This document shows positions 7,806 to 14,551 of a stretch of 41,914 nucleotides of DNA, piece after piece. The translations under genes were made by a program, and so were the position numbers. The stretch is from a virus, in the IMG/VR virus record IMGVR_UViG_3300023172_000062, positions 1 through 41,914 of that record; one strand, given 5' to 3'. The notes beneath the pieces are model-generated. The model was given only the letters and a program-made list of their open reading frames with translations, did no database searches and was not told where the DNA came from. The first letter of the stretch is position 1. Every line of letters begins with the position of its first letter.

Positions 7806-9668
7806 TTAAATTATTTCACAAGACCCACCGCCACAAGCAATCTCGCCTGAAAGATTGGTGTTGTCCACTTCTTCCACAACTTTTGAAAGGTCAAGTGACT
7901 TAAGTGTGCCAAGAAGTCTTTCGTATTCTTCTTTGGTGCAAGTCTCAAAAGGTGCTTGCTTGTAAGTTCCTAGGTCTTTGGGAAGCACAGAAAGTCCGTT
8001 GAAGTTGTGTCGGTTTTCCCACATCCATTCTCCAACCTTTTCCCACTCACCTTGACCAATGCTAACAGTTGCAGAAACATTGTTTGTGTTCTGTCCACTT
8101 CTGTGGCCTTCTTGAACCCATTCAACGTTGAACTTGCGAACCCTCTCCAACATGTCCATAACATCTTCGTCTCTAGTAATAGCACCTTCAGGGGCTTTTT
8201 GCGGGACGCTAATGACAGCCTGCGTTGAAGGGTTAAACAATTCATCTTCCAACATTTCAGGAGCAACTTCCTTCAGGTAAGGATAGATTGCTTCATTCTT
8301 TCCAACGCGAACACGACGAATGTAATACTGGTCGTGCCAAGCGTGGATACCGCTGGAAGTTCCCAGAATGATCGAAGCAGTTCCTTCAGGTTTCACGCAA
8401 GTTGTTCTTGCAGCGGGATTGATGCCAAGCATCTCTGCCACTCTTGCGTTCTCTTCTTTGACAACTTGCGCTGCTCTTTTAAGGTCAAGGCTCATCACTC
8501 CACCGGATGCGATACCGGTCATAGAAACGCCAATAAGGGCATCCTTTTCCGTAACCTTCCTCCAACTATCTCTTAGGTAGTGGAAGTCCGTATACGCCGC
8601 CTGAACCGTCCCTATGAACGCAGCAGCCCTCACTCTCTTCTCCAATTCTTCTTGATCGTAAACATCAGAGACATTCACAGTTGTCAAGTTGCAGAACTGG
8701 TGGCTCTTCAGGGAGATCTCGCAACATGGGTTGACTCCGCGATCAGCATTGTTCGAGAAGTAAATACCGGGCTCACCAGAGTTGGAAGCTTCAATCTTTT
8801 CCCAGAACTTCAAGAACTCTTCTTTCTTGATCTTGTGACGAAGAACAACAGCGGAGTTGTTCGACCTTGCTCTTTGAGGAGCGTATTCCCACCAGTTGCC
8901 GGCCTTACAGCTAATCATTTGCTCGTCGTCAAAATCAAAAAGAGAGATCAAAGCAGCGCGGCGAATACCACCAGCTAACACAGCATCAGCAATATAACAT
9001 ACAATATCATGAACTTCAAGAGAAGTCAACTTTTCTCCAGTTTCTTTTGCTTCCAAAACCTTTCGGATATTGTGGAGGCAATCATGGAGAGGTTGTGGGC
9101 CGGGAGCTTTTCCGCCTGAAGTGATCAAACGCTCACCTTTCGCTCTGATATCGCTATAGTCAAATACAATCGTGCTGGTTCCAGAGAAGTAAGACTTCAT
9201 CAAAGTCTTGACTGCATCTGCCCAACCTTCAATGGAGTCTCCGATCAGATAACGCCGCTTTCTTTTGATTGGCTTTTTGATCTCTGGGAGCTTTTCAATG
9301 TGGTGGTTCTGCACAGAGAAGCCAACACCAGTACCGCCGAGAAGAAGAAACATAATCTCCGAAAAGGCTCGCCAATCATCCATTGCCAGATAAGAGCAGT
9401 TGTATTGTCTTGCCGGGTTGATCTCAATAGGACGACCGGAGAACTGCATTGCCCTCATCGAACCAAGAACTTTCTTGTCATAAACTGTCATATAAGCATT
9501 GATAAGTTCTTCTTCAAACCCGGGAATGTGTTTAAACTTTTTCAAATGCATTGCGCGGTTTCTATTGACCGCTTCGTGAAACAACTCTCTTCTTTTCTTT
9601 CTATCATCGTACTTGGAATACTTCATCCACTGTACGACATCGCTCAAAATCTCACTACTCTTTTCCAT
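7806..9668 (-). CDS. nrdJ: class II (adenosylcobalamin-dependent) ribonucleotide reductase
   Basis: Reduces ribonucleotides to deoxyribonucleotides using a coenzyme B12 radical. The 620 residues form a single chain. C91 in RQYNCSYL, C315 in NPCCE with E317, and C326 in SHQFCNLT match the redox pair and thiyl-radical cysteine of the class II RTPR family (the 11-residue spacing C315 to C326 agrees with C408 to C419). GGTGVGFSVQ and VKPEGTAS are further family segments. The C-terminus ACGGGSCEII carries the CxxxxC reducing pair. It needs no oxygen and no small subunit, but the host must supply B12. The start has a GGAGACAAGT site; it follows the helicase by 11 bases and ends at a terminator. Confidence 0.96.
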   Translation of the reverse strand: MEKSSEILSDVVQWMKYSKYDDRKKRRELFHEAVNRNRAMHLKKFKHIPGFEEELINAYMTVYDKKVLGSMRAMQFSGRPIEINPARQYNCSYLAMDDWRAFSEIMFLLLGGTGVGFSVQNHHIEKLPEIKKPIKRKRRYLIGDSIEGWADAVKTLMKSYFSGTSTIVFDYSDIRAKGERLITSGGKAPGPQPLHDCLHNIRKVLEAKETGEKLTSLEVHDIVCYIADAVLAGGIRRAALISLFDFDDEQMISCKAGNWWEYAPQRARSNNSAVVLRHKIKKEEFLKFWEKIEASNSGEPGIYFSNNADRGVNPCCEISLKSHQFCNLTTVNVSDVYDQEELEKRVRAAAFIGTVQAAYTDFHYLRDSWRKVTEKDALIGVSMTGIASGGVMSLDLKRAAQVVKEENARVAEMLGINPAARTTCVKPEGTASIILGTSSGIHAWHDQYYIRRVRVGKNEAIYPYLKEVAPEMLEDELFNPSTQAVISVPQKAPEGAITRDEDVMDMLERVRKFNVEWVQEGHRSGQNTNNVSATVSIGQGEWEKVGEWMWENRHNFNGLSVLPKDLGTYKQAPFETCTKEEYERLLGTLKSLDLSKVVEEVDNTNLSGEIACGGGSCEII

Positions 9669-9679
9669 TACTTGTCTCC

Positions 9680-11053
9680 TTATTGACTGCTCTTAAATTT
9701 CTTGTACTTTTCTCTTAACAATTCATCTTGCTTTTTCGCTGCTCTGTCCATCACAACAGATGGACTTTCTCCATTGTCATCAATAACTTTAATGCAAACG
9801 TTGGAAGTATCCATAAAGAGAGGATAAACCATTCCATCTGCTCCGTTTCGGTTCTTTGCAATAAAGATCCTTCCTGTGTTGTTGTTTTTATCTTCGACTG
9901 TTCTTGAAAGCGAAAAGATAAAGTCTGCAACAAAACATTTGTTAAACGCTTCAGAGATTGACTCCATTGTAACAACCTCTGCGTTCAAGCCAGAGCGGTT
10001 TGTTTGAGAAGCTGTGTAGAGAGTTGCTTCTGAAAGCTTTGCAATTCCTCGCAGTTCTTCATAAATCTCTTCCAACTCTTGTCTTTTTTCTCTTTGATGT
10101 CGCACTGGCTTTAAAAGATCAGCATAATCAATTGCAATAAAGTCTGGCTCAATGCCTCTATTCTTCAAACGAAGAAGGTGCGCTTTGATTGTTTCAGTTG
10201 AAGCATACTTTGTTGGGTACTCTTTTACAATCAAATGCCCATTAAGTTCCCGAACCTTTTCCAAAACAACTTCTTTCATGTCGTTAAGGTCAGTTAGATG
10301 AACACCGGTGAGGCATGAGTCAAACCTTTTTGCAACAACGGTATCTTCCAACTCCAAAGTGTAATAAACAACTGTTTTGCCTTGCTTCAGAGCTTGTGCA
10401 GCCAGATGGACCAAGGCCATTGATTTTCCTGCGCCAGTGGGAGCCACAACAACACCCAACTCTCCCTTACCAAGGCCGCCGCCAGTGATAGCATCGACTT
10501 GCTTCCAGCCTGTTGTGATTGGCCTTCGAAACTTCACTTCATACCTTTTCTCAAAGTCTTTCAGGTAATCATAGCCAAAGTCTGTGTTCGATCCAAGCTT
10601 CAAAGAATCGTTGATAATCTTGCTGATCTCTTCAAAAGAAGCAGAATGAATCAGCTTTGCTGATTTGATCATGGCCTCTTTCAAGTTTTGCTTTCTGCAA
10701 AAGTCCAAAGCCTTTTTCTTGATGAATGCGTCCCCTTCAAAGTCTGGCACTGTTGTCATCAGCTTTGTGAAGTAATCTCGCACTTGCTTCTTGAGGACAT
10801 CAGATTCATCTTCGATACCAGAGCGAAGAATGGTTGCAACAATATCTCTTGAGGGGTGTGTTCCAAATTCCCTTTTGTAATCGACGATAACTTGAACGAA
10901 AAGCTGAAGATACTTGACCTCAAAAAACTCCACCTTCAAAACTTCAAAGACTTGATCACAAAACTCGCGATCATCTAATACAATTCGGCAGAGACTTTCT
11001 TGGAACTTTTTGCCGAACCGAGAGAAGTCTATCTTGTCATGTGTGTTAATCAT
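9680..11053 (-). CDS. replicative DNA helicase, DnaB/gp41 type
   Basis: Hexameric ATP-driven helicase that unwinds the fork. The C-terminal RecA-like domain has Walker A APTGAGKS (204-211), ELxD-type LELEDTVVAKRF, and Walker B FIAIDYADLL near residue 305, followed by LYTASQTNRSG, the DnaB motif with sensor Q and arginine. The N-terminal ~180 residues are helical and divergent. At 457 residues it matches DnaB (about 470) and T4 gp41 (475). No primase domain is fused and no primase gene is in the window. It is preceded by its own sigma70-like promoter (11102-11130) and lies upstream of nrdJ. Confidence 0.93.
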   Translation of the reverse strand: MINTHDKIDFSRFGKKFQESLCRIVLDDREFCDQVFEVLKVEFFEVKYLQLFVQVIVDYKREFGTHPSRDIVATILRSGIEDESDVLKKQVRDYFTKLMTTVPDFEGDAFIKKKALDFCRKQNLKEAMIKSAKLIHSASFEEISKIINDSLKLGSNTDFGYDYLKDFEKRYEVKFRRPITTGWKQVDAITGGGLGKGELGVVVAPTGAGKSMALVHLAAQALKQGKTVVYYTLELEDTVVAKRFDSCLTGVHLTDLNDMKEVVLEKVRELNGHLIVKEYPTKYASTETIKAHLLRLKNRGIEPDFIAIDYADLLKPVRHQREKRQELEEIYEELRGIAKLSEATLYTASQTNRSGLNAEVVTMESISEAFNKCFVADFIFSLSRTVEDKNNNTGRIFIAKNRNGADGMVYPLFMDTSNVCIKVIDDNGESPSVVMDRAAKKQDELLREKYKKFKSSQ

Positions 11054-11101
11054 ATCTACTCCTGTTAGATTTTGTTTCTTGAGGGGGTGAGTTTAAATAG
11101 A

Positions 11102-11130
11102 ATTCTATCAGACTTTATTCTTTAAGTCAA
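11102..11130 (-). promoter_or_regulatory. sigma70-type promoter for helicase-nrdJ
   Basis: -35 TTGACT (11125-11130) and -10 TAGAAT (11102-11107) with a 17-base spacer. The -35 box and spacer lie within the last codons of the exonuclease gene, and the helicase ATG is about 50 bases downstream. Confidence 0.75.
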
Positions 11131-12073
11131 CTACATTTTTTCTGCAAAACCTCCAAAGGTCGCTCCAGTCGTACACACCGAAGCCATCTTCATTCATCAT
11201 CTTAATAATATTCGTTTTGTTAAAGTCTGGTTTGATCTCTTCAATCGCTTCTTTAATCACTGCCGAGTTGTTTGGCGAAATGTTTGGAGTGTAAAGTTGC
11301 ATGAGTCCATAGTTCTTTTTGATCAGATCTTTGTTTTCCAAAATACCATTGTGAAACTTCAGCTTCTTTTCTTCTTTCTCACAGGCTTGGAAGACATCTT
11401 CAAAGGTTGCGTCCTTCTCCTCTTTAAGGAAAGGAAGTCTTTTTGCAATTGTTTTCAAACCTGCTCCGGGAACACCGGCAAGGTTATCAGACTTGTCTCC
11501 TGCAATTGCTCTTGCCATTGCAAAGTTTGCTGGGGAGATCTGATGCTCTTCCAAGACAGTCTTTTTTGTGACCAGTTCTTTTTGAATTGGGCGATAAAGC
11601 ACTGTTTCTTCATCACACAGTTGAATAAAGTCTTTGTCGCTGGACACGATCACTTTCTGACAGCCTCGCATTGTTCTGCAAATCTTTGCGATAACGTCAT
11701 CAGCTTCAATACCTTGCAAGAGGATCTGTGGGATAGGCATCATGTTGATGTATTCCAGCAGTCTAGTTTGTTGCCAAATCTTGTTCTTGACCTCTTCTTC
11801 TTCGGACATCAGCTTGACACCACGATTGAAGCGAATAGGCTTGCGACCAGCTTTGTAGTTTTTGTTTTGCGCTCTTCTTTTTTGAGAGCCTCCGGGGCCA
11901 TCCCAAGCAACAATGATCCGATCTGGTTTAAGCTCTCTGATCATCTTTTGCACAGATGCAAGAAAGCCCTTAACGCCTCCGATCGGATCGCCATTGGTTG
12001 AAAGGCTGGGGTTGACAATGTAGTTTCTCAAATACAAATTGAGCCCATCAATGATCACAACTCTTTCTTTCAT
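11108..12073 (-). CDS. 5'-3' exonuclease / flap endonuclease
   Basis: A 321-residue enzyme of the FEN/PolI-exonuclease superfamily; such enzymes (T4 RNase H, T7 gp6, T5 exonuclease) remove RNA primers and flaps. Visible signatures are VVIIDGLNLYLRN at the start (first metal aspartate), IIVAWDGPGG, GIEADDVIA, VIVSSDKDFIQL and a helix-hairpin-helix region with GDKSDNLAGVPGAGLKTIAKRL; these supply the expected acidic metal ligands. A C-terminal extension of about 100 residues is unassigned. It is the first gene after the promoter at 12107-12135, with an AGGAG site ahead of its ATG. It probably pairs with the helicase and polymerases in lagging-strand maturation. Confidence 0.94.
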   Translation of the reverse strand: MKERVVIIDGLNLYLRNYIVNPSLSTNGDPIGGVKGFLASVQKMIRELKPDRIIVAWDGPGGSQKRRAQNKNYKAGRKPIRFNRGVKLMSEEEEVKNKIWQQTRLLEYINMMPIPQILLQGIEADDVIAKICRTMRGCQKVIVSSDKDFIQLCDEETVLYRPIQKELVTKKTVLEEHQISPANFAMARAIAGDKSDNLAGVPGAGLKTIAKRLPFLKEEKDATFEDVFQACEKEEKKLKFHNGILENKDLIKKNYGLMQLYTPNISPNNSAVIKEAIEEIKPDFNKTNIIKMMNEDGFGVYDWSDLWRFCRKNVVDLKNKV

Positions 12074-12106
12074 TTTGTTCTCCTGTGTGGTGAAAAGTAT
12101 GGTAGG

Positions 12107-12135
12107 ATTATAGCAGATTATAGGAAGGAAGTCAA
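12107..12135 (-). promoter_or_regulatory. sigma70-type promoter for the exonuclease gene
   Basis: -35 TTGACT (12130-12135) and -10 TATAAT (12107-12112) are separated by 17 bases. A second TATAAT lies inside the spacer. The exonuclease ATG is about 34 bases after the -10, with a CACACAGGAG leader. Confidence 0.85.
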
Positions 12136-12142
12136 GAAGAAA

Positions 12143-12553
12143 TTAGCCAAGTTCAGAATATGTTGCTTCAATCATTGGAAGACCAAATCGCTCTTCCAGT
12201 TCCCTGCAAAGTTGGAGGCGCTCATCGCCGTCTTCAGGCGCTTCAAAAGTAAGATAGGTCTTACCATACTCAAAACCGCTCAAACCTTGAATATAGCCCC
12301 CCTTACGCCACTCGTAAGACCTAATTTCACAGTCCTCTTGGAGGTGATTCCAAATAAAGTCAATAAACTCCATTTCAAACTCGTAGTCGGCTTTGTTGCA
12401 AGAAAAGTCTCCAAAGCTGCTTTCCCAATCCATCCTAGCAGTCTGAGGCTCTTCTCCTTCTTCTAGCTCTTCTGGATCAAAATAATCAAGAAAGTAATTC
12501 ATATTTTCATCTGTAAACTCAAAACCAATTTTGTGTACTGGATAGTATTCCAT
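12143..12553 (-). CDS. acidic protein of unknown function
   Basis: A 136-residue, strongly acidic soluble protein (runs such as DPEELEEGEE) with aromatic residues throughout and no membrane segment. I recognise no family. Its negative charge and size would suit a DNA mimic or an inhibitor of a host nucleic-acid-binding protein, but this is speculation. A TAGGAG site precedes the ATG. It lies between the small membrane protein and the promoter of the exonuclease gene. Confidence 0.75.
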   Translation of the reverse strand: MEYYPVHKIGFEFTDENMNYFLDYFDPEELEEGEEPQTARMDWESSFGDFSCNKADYEFEMEFIDFIWNHLQEDCEIRSYEWRKGGYIQGLSGFEYGKTYLTFEAPEDGDERLQLCRELEERFGLPMIEATYSELG

Positions 12554-12574
12554 TTTCTCTCCTATTGATAAATT

Positions 12575-12958
12575 TTAATGGCAAAGAATAATAATTGACA
12601 AACCTGACAGCAAATGCCAGAGGGTGTGATAAAGGTCGTACCTATCATCATAACTTTCAATCTTCAAACAAAACATTCCCAAAGTGAAGACCCCCACACC
12701 AACAAACAAATAAATTGGAGGAGGAGGATCAACCACAATAAAGCACCAAAGAGCATATCCAACTGTTGTGCAAGCCATTTTGACATCTAGCTTGTGGAAG
12801 TCTTGCTCTTTAGAATAATGATAAAGAAAAGACAAAGTCCAAGATATTAATATCATTACAGACAAATAAGGAAAGTTATCTAGATATGCCGAGAAAGCAG
12901 AAAATAAATAAACATTGTTTGAAATAAGAACAGGGTCATGTAAAGGTTTTCTTCTCAT
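12575..12958 (-). CDS. small multi-pass membrane protein with CREST-like metal-hydrolase motifs
   Basis: A 127-residue integral membrane protein with about four to five hydrophobic segments (roughly 12-26, 30-48, 60-76, 81-99, 109-126). It has S43-x3-H47 in SFLYH, D58 after it, and H111-x3-H115 in YHTLWHLLSG. These are the five metal-site residues, in order, of the CREST superfamily (alkaline ceramidase, PAQR receptors, TMEM8-type proteins), which normally have seven segments. The last segment looks most like the TMEM8/DUF3522 end. I infer a shortened lipid or membrane hydrolase; chance occurrence is possible. It is transcribed with the tRNA-Leu/tRNA-CAU unit just upstream. Confidence 0.8.
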   Translation of the reverse strand: MRRKPLHDPVLISNNVYLFSAFSAYLDNFPYLSVMILISWTLSFLYHYSKEQDFHKLDVKMACTTVGYALWCFIVVDPPPPIYLFVGVGVFTLGMFCLKIESYDDRYDLYHTLWHLLSGLSIIILCH

Positions 12959-12982
12959 TGTCTTTTCCTTGTGTGGTATAAG

Positions 12983-12997
12983 TGGGGCAAAGCCCCA
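12983..12997. other. GC-rich hairpin after tRNA-Leu
   Basis: TGGGGC and GCCCCA pair around a 3-base loop, 43 bases beyond the tRNA-Leu 3' end and just ahead of the small membrane protein. No T-tract follows, so it is more likely an RNA processing or stability hairpin than a terminator. Confidence 0.45.
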
Positions 12998-13039
12998 GTC
13001 GCATTAATGATATCACCTCACTTTCGGTTCCGCGACCAG

Positions 13040-13124
13040 TGGGGCTGGAGGGACTCGAACCCTCACGCTCTTACGAGCAAGGCATTTTAAGTGCCCAGTG
13101 TCTACCAATTCCACCACAGCCCCC
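13040..13124 (-). tRNA. tRNA-Leu (anticodon UAA)
   Basis: An 85-base class II cloverleaf with a long variable arm, acceptor GGGGCTG paired to CAGCCCC and discriminator A. The anticodon loop CTTAAAA gives UAA, reading UUA. The 3' CCA is not encoded. It follows the tRNA-CAU gene by 4 bases and would be processed from the same transcript. UUA is a favoured codon in AT-rich phage genes. Confidence 0.95.
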
Positions 13125-13128
13125 GAAA

Positions 13129-13203
13129 TGTGCCCGGTAGGATTCGAACCTACGATAACTCCGTTATGAGCGGAATGCCTTAACCAGACTTGGCTACGGG
13201 CAC
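13129..13203 (-). tRNA. tRNA with anticodon CAU (elongator Met, or Ile if lysidine-modified)
   Basis: A 75-base cloverleaf with acceptor GTGCCCG paired to CGGGCAC and discriminator A. The anticodon loop CTCATAA gives CAU. It lacks the C1 mismatch and the GGG/CCC anticodon stem of an initiator, so it is either elongator Met or the AUA-reading tRNA-Ile. Sequence alone does not decide. It is the first RNA after the promoter at 13221-13249. Confidence 0.93.
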
Positions 13204-13210
13204 GATCAAA

Positions 13211-13432
13211 TTACTCATCTAGTATACCATAACCTGCAACAACTGTCAAGTCAATTGAGTTTCCATCAAAAGAAACCTTTCGTCTGTATACTCTTGCTTT
13301 TAGATTTGCAGCTTTGATGTCTTTCTTGAGAAACTTAATGAACTTTTCCCTTTCTTCATCGGTTGAGTGGATGTGGTGTGGAACCACAGCGGCTTCGACA
13401 AGGTTTTTAACGTCTGCTTTCGACCTCTTCAT
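13211..13432 (-). CDS. small basic protein of unknown function
   Basis: A 73-residue protein with a helical basic first half and a beta-like second half (ARVYRRKVSFDGNSIDLTVVAGYG). I recognise no family. Its 5' end overlaps the DUF3310 gene's 3' end by 26 bases, and its 3' end contains the promoter that serves the tRNAs at 13.0-13.2 kb. Confidence 0.65.
   Translation of the reverse strand: MKRSKADVKNLVEAAVVPHHIHSTDEEREKFIKFLKKDIKAANLKARVYRRKVSFDGNSIDLTVVAGYGILDE
13221..13249 (-). promoter_or_regulatory. sigma70-type promoter for the tRNA-CAU/tRNA-Leu unit
   Basis: -35 TTGACA (13244-13249) and -10 TATACT (13221-13226) with a 17-base spacer. It lies within the last codons of the small gene above. 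The likely start site is only about ten bases before the tRNA-CAU 5' end, so it looks dedicated to the tRNAs and the membrane protein gene. Confidence 0.82.
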
Positions 13433-13637
13433 CTAATCTCTCCTTTTCTTTTATAGCATAATCCAAATACCACTTTGCTTTCTTAAGATCTGTTAAAGGA
13501 TCTTTCTTGTGGTTGTGTCTTGCTATATATTTTACAACATTTCCTAAGCAAAAGTCAAGCTCCCAATCTTGAATTGCATCAATAACTTCAATTTTGCCTA
13601 CATTATAATGCTTTGGATGATTCACTTTCTCTTTCAT
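13407..13637 (-). CDS. DUF3310 family protein
   Basis: A 76-residue protein with the strong DUF3310 signature: VNHPKHYNVGKIEVIDAIQDW, then FCLGNVVKYIARHNHK, then DLKKAKWYLDYAI. The family is widespread in phages and is sometimes labelled nucleotide kinase-like, without firm biochemical support. It is helical, soluble and of normal length. It overlaps the next gene by 26 bases. The family call is secure; the function is unknown. Confidence 0.92.
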   Translation of the reverse strand: MKEKVNHPKHYNVGKIEVIDAIQDWELDFCLGNVVKYIARHNHKKDPLTDLKKAKWYLDYAIKEKERLDEEVESRR

Positions 13638-13664
13638 TTGATTCTGTTCCCGTAGTAATATTCT

Positions 13665-13916
13665 TCATCTTTTCTTCATTCTTTTCATTTCTTTGTTGGA
13701 TGGTCTGGCTTTCTTTTTCTTTTTTTGACCTTCAAAAAGACCAACTCCGTGAACTCTGCAATACTCTTCAAAGAAAAGATGATTGTTCAAACCTTTTTCC
13801 AAACAAAGATCGGCCATCTCCATCCAAACAATTTGCTTGTCTTCTTTATCTCCATCAATGTATTGTTTACAAAGTGAGGTTAATTCAGGGTGTTCTGTGA
13901 TTTTAATCTTTGACAT
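13665..13916 (-). CDS. small protein with lysine-rich tail, unknown function
   Basis: An 83-residue protein: an acidic helical first part with one CKQY and one EYCR cysteine, then a very basic tail (GQKKKKKARPSNKEMKRMKKR). The tail suggests nucleic acid or membrane-surface binding. No family is recognised. AAAGGAG precedes the ATG. It is the first coding gene after the tRNA cluster. Confidence 0.7.
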   Translation of the reverse strand: MSKIKITEHPELTSLCKQYIDGDKEDKQIVWMEMADLCLEKGLNNHLFFEEYCRVHGVGLFEGQKKKKKARPSNKEMKRMKKR

Positions 13917-13944
13917 TTTATTCTCCTTTGTTGGAAACTAATTG

Positions 13945-14016
13945 TGACTCCTACGGGATTTGAACCCGTGTTACTGATGTGAAAGACCAGCGTCCTAACC
14001 ACTAGACGAAGGAGCC
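13945..14016 (-). tRNA. tRNA-Glu (anticodon UUC)
   Basis: A 72-base cloverleaf with acceptor GGCTCCT paired to AGGAGTC (one G-U) and discriminator A. The anticodon loop CTTTCAC gives UUC, reading GAA. CCA is not encoded. A GAAA-loop hairpin directly abuts its 5' end. Confidence 0.95.
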
Positions 14017-14040
14017 AAAAGAAGCCCTTTCGGGCTTTTA
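14017..14040 (-). terminator. GAAA-loop hairpin abutting tRNA-Glu 5' end
   Basis: AAGCCC pairs with GGGCTT around a 4-base loop, followed on the minus strand by CTTTT. It looks like a short intrinsic terminator or a processing hairpin between tRNA-Tyr and tRNA-Glu. An identical 21-base sequence lies at 14284-14304. Confidence 0.6.
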
Positions 14041-14043
14041 AAG

Positions 14044-14126
14044 TGGGGGCGGGTGGATTCGAACCACCGAAGGCATCGCCGGCAGATTTACAGTCTGCTC
14101 CCTTTGGCCGCTCGGGCACACCCCCA
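14044..14126 (-). tRNA. tRNA-Tyr (anticodon GUA)
   Basis: An 83-base class II cloverleaf with a long variable arm, acceptor GGGGGTG paired to CGCCCCC and discriminator A. The anticodon loop CTGTAAA gives GUA. CCA is not encoded. Confidence 0.95.
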
Positions 14127-14134
14127 AAATTTGC

Positions 14135-14206
14135 TCCGACAGCAGGGCTCGAACCTGCGACAAGGTGGTTAACAGCCACCTGCTCTACCAACTGAGCTAT
14201 GTCGGA
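14135..14206 (-). tRNA. tRNA-Asn (anticodon GUU)
   Basis: A 72-base cloverleaf with acceptor TCCGACA paired to TGTCGGA and discriminator G, as usual for Asn. The anticodon loop CTGTTAA gives GUU. CCA is not encoded. Confidence 0.95.
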
Positions 14207-14209
14207 AAA

Positions 14210-14283
14210 TTGACCCGGAGGGATTTGAACCCTCACCCTCACAATTATAAGTTGTGCGCTCTTACCTACTGAGCTACGAGTCG
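14210..14283 (-). tRNA. tRNA-Ile (anticodon UAU) with C1-A72 mismatch
   Basis: A 74-base cloverleaf. The anticodon loop CTTATAA gives UAU, which would read AUA; bacteria normally use a lysidine-modified CAU anticodon for this codon. Acceptor bases CGACTCG face CGGGTCA, so bases 1 and 72 are C and A, unpaired, as in initiator tRNAs. The anticodon stem is not initiator-like. CCA is not encoded. Confidence 0.88.
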
Positions 14284-14305
14284 AAAAGAAGCCCTTTCGG
14301 GCTTC
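14284..14305 (-). terminator. GAAA-loop hairpin abutting tRNA-Ile 5' end
   Basis: GAAGCCC (14288-14294) pairs with GGGCTTC (14299-14305), with TTTT following on the minus strand. It lies 15 bases after the stop of the gene ending at 14320 and could end the upstream recombination operon. It is the second copy of the repeat at 14017-14037. Confidence 0.65.
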
Positions 14306-14319
14306 AGGGTTGGAAGATA

Positions 14320-14550
14320 TTAGCTATCTTCGCGCTCTTCTACGAAAGCTTTGATGCGGTAAGCTTCGTTGAAGACTTCGTCCAAGGTGGGAAATTCTGG
14401 ACGGACTGGAACATCGACCGAACGGCCTTCTTGAGAAAGGTTCCACGCTTGACGGTAGTCAGTCATACTTTCGTAATATTCATCCATCTTTCTTTGTTGA
14501 GCAGAATGAAAGATATCAAATCTCAATTCATAAGGGTTTTTGCTTCGCAT
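14320..14550 (-). CDS. small conserved-looking phage protein, unknown function
   Basis: A 76-residue soluble helical protein opening MRSKNPYELRFDIFHSAQQRKMDEYYESM. Small proteins with this NPYELR...D start are, from memory, common near the replication genes of marine T4-like phages, but I could not check. It starts 1 base after the uvsX stop and is followed by a hairpin and the tRNA cluster. No function is assigned. Confidence 0.78.
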   Translation of the reverse strand: MRSKNPYELRFDIFHSAQQRKMDEYYESMTDYRQAWNLSQEGRSVDVPVRPEFPTLDEVFNEAYRIKAFVEEREDS

Positions 14551-14551
14551 T

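Noticed and set aside
12983-12997. Hairpin as a terminator after tRNA-Leu
   Set aside because: No T-tract follows, and the membrane-protein gene directly downstream appears to share the transcript.
14210-14283. tRNA as an initiator tRNA
   Set aside because: Despite C1-A72, the anticodon is UAU and the anticodon stem lacks the GGG/CCC pairs of initiators.
13040-14283. tRNA cluster as a phage attachment site or integrative element
   Set aside because: No integrase, excisionase or repressor gene and no direct repeats flanking the cluster; the gene content is that of a lytic phage.
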